A stretch of 64,000 bases of DNA, from assembly GCF_000524195.1 (NCBI RefSeq), contig NW_020170404.1, positions 345,436 through 409,435 of the forward strand. The letters are read 5' to 3'. The notes under the pieces are model-generated. The model saw only the letters and a list, made by a program, of their open reading frames with translations. It was not told the DNA's origin and did no database searches. Of this stretch, positions 53,104 through 64,000 are shown piece after piece. Both the position numbers and the translations under genes were made by a program. Each line of letters starts with the position of its first letter. Position 1 is the first letter of the stretch. Source of the stretch: Echinococcus granulosus (taxonomy: Eukaryota; Platyhelminthes; Cestoda; Cyclophyllidea; Taeniidae).

Positions 53104-53591
53104 ATGGCTACTGCCGTTCTCGATCAACCGGTTCTTCGCTTTCGTAAAGTCTCTAACCTCGCTTACACCCCTACCCGCGGCTCTGAGTTGGCAGCCGGCT
53201 ACGACCTCTACAGCTCTGTTGACTGTGTAGTTAAAGTTGGCGGCCGTACGCTGATCAACACAGACATTCAGGTACGCTCACCATCCCCTTTCCGCATTCG
53301 TGACCCCCTTAGATCGCTTTGCCCCCCGGCTGCTATGGTCGGATAGCTCCCCGCAGTGGATTGGCTCTGAAGCATGGCATCGACGTGGGTGCCGGAGTTG
53401 TAGATCAGGACTATCGTGGCAATATCATGGTGATCCTTTTCAATTTTGGTGACGAAGACTTCCACGTCAAACGGGGTGACCGGATCGCTCAACTTATCTG
53501 CGAGCGCATCTTCATACCCTCTCTAAAGGAATGCCAGACTCTGGATGAAACAAAACGCGGTGCCAATGGATATGGCTCTACCGGCGTGTGA
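53104..53591 (+). CDS. DUT: dUTP diphosphatase
   Basis: Trimeric dUTPase hydrolysing dUTP to dUMP and pyrophosphate, keeping uracil out of DNA and supplying dTMP synthesis. Exons 53104..53271 and 53313..53591 with a 41-nt phase-0 GT-AG intron give 148 aa. All five family motifs are present in order: AAGYDLYS (30-37), PRSGLA (69-74), GVVDQDYRG (84-92, with the catalytic Asp87), RGDRIAQLI (110-118) and the C-terminal lid [10 protein letters not shown] (138-147). The lid has Asn and Tyr where GGF is usual; Tyr keeps the aromatic stacking role. The ATG at 53104 is chosen because residues above it are not conserved. No mitochondrial presequence is visible, so a nuclear/cytosolic form is likely. 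A poly(A) signal follows 45 nt after the stop. Confidence 0.96.
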
Positions 53592-53635
53592 CCAGCGTTT
53601 TTATGTCGAGATTACTGGTCGGAATTCAAGAAAGT

Positions 53636-53641
53636 AATAAA
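53636..53641 (+). terminator. Poly(A) signal of dUTPase
   Basis: Canonical AATAAA 45 nt after the DUT stop, followed by a T/GT-rich tract (TTTTTTGTATTTTCT) typical of a cleavage downstream element. Confidence 0.7.
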
Positions 53642-55171
53642 TATTTTTTGTATTTTCTCTAGTTTGACATAGATTGAGACGTATACGCTCGGACAGTAAC
53701 AGATCACAAATGGACATGTATAAATGATTGCTAAAACACGTGACTAGAGACGATACTAGAATATGACATTGACTATTGCCAAGGGATGTTCGGTATGTTA
53801 GCCTCTTGAGAAACGGGGTCCCGCCTTCTTGACTATACTTCGTAGTCGATTGCCCCCAGAGTAGGGATTCTCGTGAATCTAAAGTTACAAAAAAATAGGA
53901 CTAAGTCAGTGCTTCCTTTTGCTGTTCTTTGGAGGGAATGGGGGGGTCTTACCGTTGATCTGGGCTTGTGGTGGTTCTTCTTTGCCACCACGTCCGAGCG
54001 TTTGTGACCACGAAGATAGGGATTTTCCCCGAGAAGTGTCTCCTGAAGTCTGCGCTGTAGTCGGTGGGGAAATTGTTTTATTTAATAAAAGGACAGGTAA
54101 TGCAGGTGTTTGAAGGCACTTTAGTACAAGTGGGATGTCACTAGATTGTCCTGGTGGCGACTATAGGCTTTTCAGCCTTGGGTCAATAGGTTAAGGCAGC
54201 GAGATGCGAACCTGCGAGAGTGGTTTCCTCGTTCGACCACTTGAGCAAATGGTTTACCCCTTCAGCTCTCTTCTGCATTGTCGTGTACACATTTCTAGTT
54301 TTTACCGTTTTAGGTGGCTAAAGCATGACACCTTCCTTGGGTGGTTTAGCGGCGTTTTATCAGCGTTTATACAAGTTTGGCTTAATCAATCCATATTGGT
54401 AAAGTAGGTGACGCCTCCCATATAATTAAGTAGTAGTTAACTAAATTCAGATTAATAACTATGTAAGTACTCCACAGTTGCATACTGTCAGCCTAAGCCA
54501 AGCGCGCTTCTGTTTTGCCCTCCATCTAATTGCAAAGGAAAGTGTTTCTCACCTGAACAGCTAGGTATAATCGTTCAACGAAATGGAGCAGTCTGTGCTT
54601 TTTGAGGTCTCAAAAAGGTTAATCGACAAAAAAATCAAACAAGTGGGATTTCCGTACTTCATTTATTGGCTCAACCTCATTTGAATTTCCATTAATGTTT
54701 TTCACGTTTGTATGTATAGAAAATTTAACTCAAGGCAAGCATAAGCCACTTCGTGACTCTATTGGTTAAGGGAGCCTGGAGTACCTTCCGTTTTTCGCGA
54801 GAAAGATCCCGTTCTGTAAAACACCACTCTCTGTGTAATTTGACTTTTGGATATTACATTGAGAGAAGGGTCAAACCGATTCTTACAACCTTCACTGTGA
54901 GATCTGAGGCAAATTTATGGGCATTAACTAAGCTAAACGGAACATCGCGTTCAGTCACGCTAAAGACACCTCTGGTAACAATTTTCACTTAGTAGAAAAA
55001 GGGAAATGGCGACTCTCGGCTGTCTGCCAAGAGAAATGTGTTTTATAAAAGCAAATGTAGATGAAAATCAACTTTTGAACTAATCGGTGTGAGTCATTCT
55101 ATAAGACCGCATTATTTTACCATCCTTTACGGTTTACACTGTGTAATACTTTAATAATTGTTTGTTTAACT
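53642..55171. other. Region without recognised gene
   Basis: No coding signal beyond chance-length frames in either strand. Confidence 0.4.
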
Positions 55172-55340
55172 CTCGGTCTTGGTGACGCGACACTGAGTGG
55201 CTCCTCCAATGTACTACCGCCGGGTGGCTTGGCCCTCGGGCGATGCCGGTAGCACCAAGCCCTCCTCTACGTCGGCAATACATATCCTGCCCGCGCATTG
55301 TCTTCCTTCGTCTACAGGAATGTCTTGAGGAGCTACAACT
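55172..55340 (+). repeat. Dispersed repeat B, copy 2
   Basis: Begins around CGGTCTTGGTGACG, contains GATGCCGGTAGCACCAAGCC and then TACGTCGGCAATACATATC, and ends near GGAATGTCTTGAGGAG. The parts line up in order with copies at 12.6, 56.4 and 58.6 kb. Confidence 0.75.
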
Positions 55341-56333
55341 TAGTCAATCGACGCGAGCAGAAATTTGGTTCCTATGCTGCTCACCCGATGGTAGGGTAGC
55401 CTAAGTATAGGAATATGGAAAAGAACTACCCACCTCGAGGGAGATATAATTCAAGACCAAGGTTACTGGCATCTTTAAACTATGCTTTTTCGGGAAAAGG
55501 AGAGTTCATTTTATGCTTCATCAAACACCACCTGAAAAAGGCTCTTTTTCATCCCTCCGTCTACGTAGAATCGTTGAATCGAATAAAGCACTCCTATGTA
55601 ATCCAGCAAAATTGCTTTGACTCTCCTGATAGAAGGCTCGGCAGAGCCGCGCAAACTGCGATTTTTGCGTCAGTGTTGACAAGCTGGATCGAGATTTACT
55701 CCGATTTTCTCTCATCTTCCTTATGAGGTGGTCTTCATTGTCGGGGCTTTTACATTTGCATGTTTATTTGGTTAGATAATGCGGTCTTTGTAAAGAATGC
55801 CCACAATTTGTTGACGTCCTATTTTATGAGGACAGAGCGTTCAAAGCCATAACATGACCTCAAGTCACACTTTATGACATGCATAGCGGCTTTGCAATGG
55901 CAGAAACATAATTCAAATATAGGTATAAAAACAATAAAGGGAAGTAGAACAGAGTTTAGCGATATTCTCATTAATGAAACATCAAGCAACCTCTTTATCA
56001 CTAAGTAGTGCGAGATTTCATCTATCGCCTTTTTAAACTTTAGCCGAATTCTTCAGTAGAATGCGACAAAAACAAGTTTTTTTAATGCTTTTTTTCTCCA
56101 GAAGATGAAGCCTTCTAAAAGTAGAATTAGATAAAACAAATTGGGTTCCATTTCAAATCGGAGGCGTGCCGGGGTAGTTTTTTACCGTTGTGATTTCTAA
56201 TAAGGTTTTTCAACTTTTCAAAGTGGCTACCCGTTTTACCTGACAAATTTATTGTATTTTCTTCTGCCAACCTGTCTATGACTTTCGGCTCGGCCGTTCC
56301 GATTAGATTATGGGGGGAAAGGGGCTATGTAAT
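55341..56333. other. Region without recognised gene
   Basis: The missing last exon of the 7B2-like gene would be expected on the minus strand below 56772, but none was convincing. A minus frame at 55521..55715 contains a run of four arginines followed by an acidic residue and a CAG|GTGGTG donor; its role is unknown. Confidence 0.35.
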
Positions 56334-56520
56334 ACGTTGGTTTTGGTAACGGGCCACTGAGGGACTCCGTCACTTTCCTCCGCAGGGCGGTCCGGCATCC
56401 TAGCAGTGCCGGTACTCCCCACCCCCCAGCCCTTCTGTACGTCGATAATACATATTCTTGCCGTGTTTCGTCTCTTCTTTCGACTTCAAGGAAGTCTCAG
56501 GGCGCCACACACATCGTGTG
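56334..56520 (+). repeat. Dispersed repeat B, copy 3
   Basis: Contains GGTTTTGGTAACGGGCCACTGAG, AGTGCCGGTACTCC, then TGTACGTCGATAATACATATT and a tail AAGGAAGTCTCAGGGCG. Same orientation as the other three copies. Short frames here, such as 56400..56612 minus, are explained by the repeat. Confidence 0.75.
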
Positions 56521-56738
56521 AATATCTTCGGTTCTTGCAGATCGCAAAGTGCAAGAGGCGATAACGAAAAGATCACGAAGTAGCCTGTTCGTCTCATATC
56601 CTTCACAGTCAATCTTCCTTGAAATTAACAAAGGCGTAATTTTTTTATAATATAGCACAACTACGTAAATTTTCACCCCTGATGGCTAAAAGGGGGAAAA
56701 AGGTCAAGGTTATAAATTAGGTCTCAGCTGATTGCTTT

Positions 56739-57808
56739 CTAACGCATATAATAATGGGGTGCTTTGCTCACCCGGTGAAGACTTCTGAGTGTTCCTTTGC
56801 TGCCCCGAGTCAGCCTCGGGCATGACTCCATGTGCTCCTCATCGCACAAGCACTCGCCATTTTGCATTCTTCGCAGGATCCAGTTCCTATTAAACTCCGC
56901 CGTGTTGACTACACCTCCGTCACAGGGTGTGGCTAGGATGGCAGGATCATAGCCAATGGGGCAGGGATTGGGGGGGTCACAGTAGGCCGGCAGCTGGTCC
57001 ATCTTCACTTCCGATTTCGGTCTCGGTTTCGGTGCTATCAACACTTCTTCCCTGTCATCGTCTTCGTCTTCCTCTTGGGCCTGTGCCCCAAACACCGCAT
57101 AGTCCATCCATCGACCAACCTCGGAGGAACCGCCAGACACTCGATGAGTGCCCCACGTGGAATCCTGTGGAGCGAACTCGCTTCCTGCGTAAGCTGGGTA
57201 GACAAGCGCCCGAGCTGGTGTGTTGTTGGTTGTCGATGTCTGTTGCTCAGACAACCAGGATTGGAAACGCTTCGCAGCCATGTTGGTGTCCGGATCAACC
57301 GCGATATCCCGGGCAAACGCGAGGCTACCCAACAGGCGGTCCCAGGCGTCGTTGTTGGCCATGTCTGCAAAACCAGTAAATCGGCGCATCTATTACCATC
57401 GGATTCTCCTCTTACCCCTTTCACCAGTGGCAGTATGCAGCAGTCTGGATGCCCCAGGAGACGCGCATAAATTGCATAAAGGCTGCCATCGAAATCTTAC
57501 AACAGAGTTCTACGAGCCAAAATGCCAATCCTTCAAAAGTATGGAGAAAACACATTTACACGAATGACGCTGCAATTACCTTCGTAATCCTCCCCACTTT
57601 CGTATTCCCGGAGGATTGGATTCACCTGGTAAAAATCCGGTGAGGTAACCACGTAGTCCAGAACGTAAGCGCCATTGGGATAGCTCCGACGGAAGGCATC
57701 GTGCACCTCCCGGTTTCGAAGATCCAAATCCGCCATGTAGGCATCGTAATTGCTGCCTCTTGCTGATGCTACCATGGCGCACACACACATTACGAGCAAA
57801 CTTCTCAT
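56739..57808 (-). CDS. 7B2/secretogranin-V-like neuroendocrine protein
   Basis: Probable secreted chaperone of prohormone convertase 2, acting in the regulated secretory pathway of neurons. Exons 57808..57580 and 57364..56739 are joined by a 215-nt phase-1 intron. Exon 1 encodes a signal peptide (MRSLLVMCVCAMVASARG). Exon 2 contains an acidic stretch (QEEDEDDDREE) and the family signature: YCDPPNPCPIG (204-214), then NTAEFNRNWIL and ECLCDEEHMESCP, matching invertebrate 7B2 in order and cysteine spacing. Read to the stop at 56739 the protein has 284 aa, against 212 in human. However, a strong donor, CACCGG|GTGAGC (exon end 56772), lies before the last ten residues. The usual C-terminal PC2-inhibitory peptide with its VAKK-type dibasic site is absent from the readable part, so another exon probably follows at lower coordinates. 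Family call is fairly firm; the C-terminus is unresolved. Confidence 0.85.
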
Positions 57809-58567
57809 CTTTATAAGGGGAAGGTTGAAAACAATAAACTAGAATGGTGAATTAACAAAGAAAAATTTCAATCGTACTTATTAATGGTGTTGTTGAAAGT
57901 AGTAACATCGATGAAACGGATGAACTGGTTACGCTGAGGGAATCTACTTTTCTTGGTTATACGTCAAGTGAGGGGCTTTGTCAACCGACACCAATGGCAG
58001 GTGAAAGGTGGCCCCAGGTAATGTATTGGTGCATTTTATCAGCTAATGTTAAGGTTTATCCATGGAAATATTTGCCTCCACGAAAATGCCAGGTTTTGTT
58101 TAAATGAGCAATATCGACTAGGGCAGCGCAAAGTTTAAACTAACTTACCAGTTTATTTATTTATTTTCCTAAAAACCGACCATTCAGCCTTTCAGTTTTA
58201 ACATTTGACTGCACGGGAAATGGGCCTTTAAAGGGAATGCAGATGGATTGTTTACCGTGAAAGTGGACAGGCTATGTTTACTTTCCGAGAAGGAGAATTC
58301 CAGACAGTACACAAGAGTAATTGAAATATCTTTGAAAAGAAATTTTTGAAATGCTGGTTTTTAAGTTGGTGCAGATGGTAGAAAATTTTAACCTTTTAAA
58401 AGCAAATCAGTACCAATTCTGACAGGTCAGCTTTAGCTGGCCGTTTACGAAAAAACCAAATTGCGGAAGGAGGTATAGTCGAGTTAATTCTAAAAAACAT
58501 TTAGGCTATGTTCTACAAAACTTTTTCACTCAACAGGGGTACAATACTTCAATTGCTTAACTCTCTG
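57809..58567. other. 7B2-like gene upstream region
   Basis: Likely holds the promoter of the minus-strand 7B2-like gene. No motif identified and no coding signal. Confidence 0.4.
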
Positions 58568-58740
58568 TTTCGGTAAGGGGCGGCCTAGGGGCTCAACCGG
58601 TGTGCTTCCGCCAGGCAGCCTGGTCTCCGGACAATGTCAGTAGTCCCAAGCCCCACTGTACGTTGGTAGCACACTTTTCCCTCCGTATTTTATATTTCAT
58701 CTTCAGGGAAGTCGCGGAGTTACAGTGGATTCTAACATTT
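58568..58740 (+). repeat. Dispersed repeat B, copy 4
   Basis: Starts near GTTTCGGTAAGGGGCGGCC, includes AATGTCAGTAGTCCCAAGCCCC and TGTACGTTGGTAGCACAC, and ends with CAGGGAAGTCGCGGAG. The most diverged of the four copies at its core. Confidence 0.7.
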
Positions 58741-61280
58741 TCCTTTGATAAAGTATCTATGGAAGTGGAACTTTAGAGAGGGTCGCAAGAGTAACTGCAC
58801 ATCTTTTTGGGCATTTCCATTTAGTTTAGTTTATTTACCAGAAGTATGTGAAACGATTTGCTGTCATTAGGTCTACTATTTGCTGTTGCAGCCAAGTTCA
58901 TTTATCCGCGTTTTCGTGTTAACATCCAAGAAACGCTTAATTTTAGATTGATTCCCCCTAAGAAACGGTTATTGTTCTGTTTTCTTCTTTAGGAAGCATG
59001 ATAAAATGATGTCTAGCTAATTCTTCAAAAGAATATATTCATTTTGCAGTTGACAATGGCCAACACCAGACGCCCGAACGAATCAAGCGGTTAATTTAAG
59101 GGGCCTAAAAATGTAAAAGACAAACTCGACTCCTTAGCAGACCATGGAAAAGTATTTGCTGTAACATCTTACCTTCCGCATTGAGAAGCTCATGGGCGAC
59201 TGGGCAGGACAAAATAGGTGAGGAAGAAGGCGTGCCATCGACTCCCCATTTGGACCAATGGGAAGTCTCGATTTAAGTGGGGATGGTGAAGCTGACCAAT
59301 CGCATTTCAGTGTCCTCATCTTCTGTGGATTGAATACGCCGCAGGGCAGAGCTTGAGTAAGTTTATTGCCAAAATTAGCACATTAATGTGACTTGAGCCA
59401 TCACAAATCAGTCCCATTAGTGATAATTGAACAATTACCGTGCTTGTTATATACGACCGCCCTTAGCTGAATTCATAGTCTGAGACATTATAATTCCCCT
59501 CCCCATTCCAAGTTTAGGCAAACACTCCTGAAAAGTAATTGAAATACGGAAAGTGTCCGCTATAGAGCATTTAATAGGCCTTTAGCACTGAACCCCAAAT
59601 GAGGCCCCTACATTAAATTTCGCTTTCCAAACAAAGTGATATTCAGAATTTTCAGCCAAACCCAAAGCACATGCTTTTGCCAATAAAATAAGGTACGAAG
59701 TCACCATGATGCAAACTAACTGTAGCATCTTCATGTCCTCCTTGCGGAGCATGAAACACGCTAAGATGCTTAGCGACTAAAGTAGACGAGCTGCCACAAG
59801 AGGTGCCACAAACGCTGCCCAGAAGGCCAGATCATATGGTAGACGAATATTTTGTTTATTCGTATATTAAGCATGAAAATTCTGTATTCTTTGAAGGCTT
59901 TGGCTTGATTTGAGAGCAAGAAAAATGAATTCGCTTTATTTCCGTTAGTAACCCACCAAACTTTTCGGATATTTATGATGAGGTGCTGGCTGAAACCATT
60001 TAGCCTAGCATTTCCCTCAGAAAATATCCACCTTACTAAAGCACCACTGAAATTTGTGCAACGATTTATCACGATTGTTGACATCATTAAACTTGTGAGA
60101 AGTTCTTTGGCATATTTCTGGCACAATGGCGAATTTTCTCCCAACTGGCTGAAGAGTGCTGTAACGGTATACACTATGAAACGGAAATTGGAGGTGTTCA
60201 ATATACTGACAAAAGAGTACATCACTTGTCACAGTTGCCAAGTTTATATTGACAGTCACGTATATTTATAATACCTAGGGGTACTGTATAAGGCGTAAAA
60301 AGAACAGTTTTTAAGCTAAACAGATTAAGATAGTTTTAAATTTTATTGTGGCTTGTTAAAAAATATATAAACTTTATTCATCTTGAGGCTAAGCATAGGT
60401 GCAATTTTGCCTGATTTATAATCTATATAATGGTTTATAGAGGTCCCATGAAAATCTTTTGATTTCCCGTAAAACAGTAACAAAATAATTTAGTTGATAA
60501 TAATCAGCAACACCCACCTACATTTGCACATAGTTTTGATTTCATTTGCCTAGATCACCGCGTTTTAATGGACCTCAACGCTAATGGAAACAAATCCGCT
60601 CTTGCGAATGGTTTGAATGAATGTATGGAGTGAATCAGGCTCAGAAATGTAAATTGCATTATACCTGGTTTAATTGCTTTTATATGATGACCAGTGACAT
60701 TTAGATTCTCCTTCGAAGAGTTGAGGATTAGTGTGTTTCCCAGCACTTTATTGCAGAGTTAAATGCAGCATAGAGTAGCATCAATAATTCGGACGTTTTG
60801 CTCTTGTTTGCCACAATTCCATAATTATTGACCTTTGCTCGGCCGCGCTTTGCAAGTATATTTAAATTGAATTGTGGGTAACAGCGCAAATCGCCCTCTA
60901 CATGGGTTTTTGAAATAGTCACTTGTTGACAAATGAGGCTATAATTCCTTTTTTTACCCTTTGGTTGTTATTTAGTGTATCTAAACTTAAATTATGAGTG
61001 TCAGTCCAAAACCTGTTGCGATTTAAAATATGTGTAGACGTTCACCCTTCGCAGCAATGTAGCATTGCCTTTACACTTGATCAACACCGGGAATCAAGAT
61101 TCGTTCTCAGATAGGTGCGTAGATATGGGAGTTAATTGGGTCGACCTCAAAAATGCTTGAAAGATTAGTGGAAATTCCCCATAAGGGCTGGACGTGTTGC
61201 ACTAATTCAGGAATTTGGTAACTGAAAATATTTTTCATGGTAGAGCGAGTTCCAAATGGGAAAATATGGAGAAATCCAAT
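58741..61280. other. Largely non-coding region
   Basis: A/T-rich. The only coding-like stretch is the candidate exon at 59173..59322. Frames at 59770..60271 on both strands have no domain. Confidence 0.4.
59173..59322 (-). CDS. Candidate exon, unknown gene
   Basis: A 50-codon minus-strand block begins after a CCACAG acceptor, has a Met as its second codon (59319), and ends at a strong donor ATGCGGAAG|GTAAGA. The encoded peptide is Ser/Pro/Leu-rich (SASPSPLKSRLPIGPNGES). It is bounded by good splice sites, but no partner exon or family was found. It lies upstream of the 7B2-like gene, which has its own signal peptide, so it is not part of it. Chance remains a real possibility. Confidence 0.3.
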
Positions 61281-62150
61281 TTACAGTACATGGAAACTGG
61301 CCGGTGGTAAGTGTTTACGGAATCCGTTGGTGGCAGGATGACTAGCAACAGTCTTTGCACAATTACAACTAATTGAACGGTCTGAATCCAAGAAAATGGC
61401 AGATACGAACTGCGAGTCTTGATCGTGGTAGTAGTGGTAAACTGGTCGATCCACCGTTAGTGGAGGTGTGGCTATATGGTGTGTGACGGTCTTTACAGAC
61501 AACCTGATAGTTAATCCAGTAAAAGGAGGGAAAGGATCACAGATATCCAATCTGATGCTTAAAACACTTGTCAGTGACAAGAATGTACTGGCACGGTAAA
61601 GGTTGCAAGGCATTGCCCATCGTTATAAATGGTTTATATAGTCGGCCAAATCAATCAATCACAGACTGCCTTTGAGGTGTGTCAAACATTTGGATAGGAA
61701 AGCGGCCAAGTGTTCAATGATGTTGGGAAGAAGCGTTTTGGTCTGTTAGTGGGAACGTTGCATATAACTGCGTTATTACTTCAGGAAAAATTGCATAAAA
61801 TAGGGGATGGGTGATAGATTAGTTTGTTCACCCTGGAATCGGAGCTGGAAAATTTCAAATCAAAAGCCTTTTTCTCTAAGTGGTTTGTCCGGCACAGTAC
61901 AATACATCAACGACAACGCTCTGCCTTTATTCGATCTGAGGCATATCGGTGGTAAGTGGTGAGAGAATTTATAAGTATCTAGTCATGTTTTGGCGAGAAA
62001 TGGTCGGATGCAGTATTTGGAATGTGTGGCATAGATTTGGGATCGGTATGTGGCGAATAGCAAGGCCATCAAAGAGGCTGATGAAGTGCTTGACGGCAAA
62101 ACAGACTGCCAACAGCTCTCTCTCTAGCATACTGCATCTTGTTTACATGG
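61281..62150 (-). mobile_element. Decayed Ty3/gypsy-type retrotransposon pol fragment
   Basis: Two minus-strand stretches in the right 5'-to-3' order match LTR-retrotransposon pol. Around 62030-62135 an RNase H-like piece reads MLERELLAVCFAVKHF, the family's RELLA..AVKHF motif. Its end near 61895-61920 resembles the NVVADALSR motif, in broken form. The frame 61613..61281 then carries an integrase-like piece with DSQFVSAIF and KTVASHPATNGF, corresponding to the D..G.QF and YHP..NG motifs at the end of the integrase core. Stops and substitutions interrupt the link between the parts and key residues are altered, so the copy is dead. Reverse transcriptase, gag and LTRs were not seen in the window. 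Confidence 0.75.
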
Positions 62151-64000
62151 ATTGAAAGCATTACAAGACGAGGGCCAGCGACAGAATTTCATCATTATTT
62201 GTTACAGTGTGATACTGTTAAACTTCCGTCATTAGGAGCACTTAGACTGAAGGATCGTTGCTGCCTTTTTTCTTTTCTTTTTTGTTTGAAACAAGTTTTT
62301 AACACAAGGTCCTAGCGTTTTGGTAGGTGCTGCACTTTTATCTTCCTACCTATTTCTCCATTGATCACCCAATAATAGTAATTGGGTTTTTTCTGTGTGA
62401 AGAAAGTGCTTAAGTAAGGGACTACAAAAATTTCTTATTGTTTAAAAATAAAAGAGATTGAAATTAACATCCTAAAGTCTTTCACCCTTTATCCAGTGGT
62501 GATATCTGACCGTAACCATCTTCTTGCTGTCACGACTTGAGGTTTCGGTTAACTCGCATTCCGACTGGGAGCCCCTATGATGCACTCAAGATAATATTAT
62601 CGAGGCACAAAGCAGCGTCAGAGAAGCTAAAAATTTAACGGTCGCTGCAGGATTTTCAGTTAGGCTACCAAACACCCCTGCTCAAAAGACCACATGCAAT
62701 CCACAGAAGGACTTTGAAATGTCAATTACTCCTATTGCGGTCTGACTGTTTGCTCTCCTGACACTTCAGCTGACTTATCCATCAGGGCCTCTGTAACATG
62801 CCCGCACTCACTGCGTTTACCGAACATGCCCAGGATTGATAATAATCACGTCAAATCACAAATTTGTGGCGGACCAAGGACCACATCTATACAAAATTTT
62901 GATTTCAATTTATATCCTACAGTCGTTTTGATAACTGCACAGTTTAACTACTGAAATACAAAAAGACGATTTACTCAGCTGCATTCTTACTGATTTACTT
63001 TTATTTTCATTTCCATTTTGCAAGTTAAACTTACGTCCATTGTGTGATGAAGGGATTCGAAAGTTATAATGCAACGGCACTTGAATGCATGAACTCTTTA
63101 TGATAATTTAGAAAATTTCTACAAACATACATGTAAAAGCGCAAAAGCAATTCACGCGACTCATCTCCGTACAATTTTTTTTGCTATCCACTAATATCTT
63201 ATAAGATTGAAAAAAAAAAATGCTCACTTCATGAAGGAAGGAGTAAACAAGTCCCGTCAAAAACACTACTTTCTACAAACAAGGCTGATCAGATCCACAT
63301 TTCATTAATGTAGAGCGGTAACGAGAGCAAGAGTTCTGATGCATTGCTCCACTTCGCCTAGGTCGGGCAAACAGCGTCAAAAGGAGAACCCAAGATACAT
63401 CGACAGCTACTACTTACGATTTGACAACTTAATACTACCGCTAATTTTCCCCATGGAAAAAGGAAGCAATAAACAATAGCGCTACTCCAAATAGCACTAC
63501 AGCAATGCCAAATTTTAACCCAGTCTTATTCAAATCTGCAACCTTCAACCGTAGAGGTACAGCATGCCAATCCATTCCTCCGTAGACCCAGGTTTGGCAT
63601 GCTCGGTCGTTACTGTTCAACTAATAAGAAGGTTGTGCAATAGTCACTGCTGGAAAGGATTTAGTTCCCCTTATTGATAGTAGATCTATTTCATAATGGA
63701 AAGTACCACTTTAATGCGATGATTTTGGAGTGGTGAGGCCTCGCCTATCTCCATAAATACTGCAATGAAGAAATCAAAGACCCAATAGAGTCAGCTAATA
63801 AAATGGACTTATATTAAATCATTACTGGATTCTGCCCAAAAGGCCAATCTCCACTCCGAAGAAGGAGGGTGAGGGAGACAATATGCAAAACAGGTCCTAC
63901 ATTGGTGCAGATCCAGTGCATCATCGAGGGAAAAGAGAGGTGCTATTTAGCAACAAGAGGGATGAAAATTGGCGTTATTTCAATAGAAATTAGAAAACAG
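62151..64000. other. Region without recognised gene
   Basis: A/T-rich DNA upstream (in element orientation) of the retrotransposon fragment. Reverse-transcriptase or protease motifs were looked for on the minus strand and not found. Nothing else supported. Confidence 0.4.

Noticed and set aside
56927..57470. Long plus-strand frames
   Set aside because: Antisense shadows of the 7B2-like exon 2.

Overview
This window is nuclear DNA from an animal, most likely a parasitic flatworm and probably a tapeworm. The genes are broken into many exons. Introns are either extremely short (11 of the 34 deduced are 30-41 nt) or 0.2-5.3 kb. Several tiny introns match the small-intron class known from cestodes. 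The species cannot be named from the sequence. Gene models were built by hand from reading frames, splice consensus, intron phase and remembered family consensus. Protein family calls are firm; single splice sites are less so.

Layout, left to right. 2.1-3.8 kb (-): a BTB/BACK exon of a kelch-like adaptor, both ends lying in exons not found. 6.2-6.6 kb (-): a possible Ser/Gly-rich exon. 10.35-17.44 kb (-): cyclin Y (CCNY) in six exons with a 5.3-kb intron. 18.7-19.7 kb (-): a small coiled-coil plus single-membrane-segment protein of unknown identity, head-to-head with CLP1. 20.1-21.7 kb (+): CLP1, RNA 5'-kinase and pre-mRNA 3'-end factor. 24.9-27.0 kb (-): PIN4 parvulin. 28.8-48.5 kb (-): WDR81, a 15-exon BEACH/WD40 protein. 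49.6-51.7 kb (+): PSMC2/Rpt1, 19S proteasome ATPase, divergent from WDR81. 53.1-53.6 kb (+): dUTPase. 56.7-57.8 kb (-): a 7B2/secretogranin-V-like secreted chaperone. 61.3-62.2 kb (-): a decayed Ty3/gypsy pol fragment.

Two dispersed repeat families were seen. Family A has two ~1-kb copies (23.0 and 41.8 kb), diverged at the edges but almost identical over a ~275-bp core. Family B has four ~150-bp copies, three of them within 3.5 kb at 55-59 kb. The genes are unrelated housekeeping, signalling and trafficking genes and do not form one pathway.

The most notable signals are an apparent excess of GC-AG introns (two in CLP1, probably two in WDR81), the near-identical core of repeat A, a kinase-like loop lacking the catalytic Asp in WDR81, and a 7B2-like protein whose last readable exon lacks the usual C-terminal inhibitory peptide. 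I saw no clear sign of a wholly new multi-gene system.
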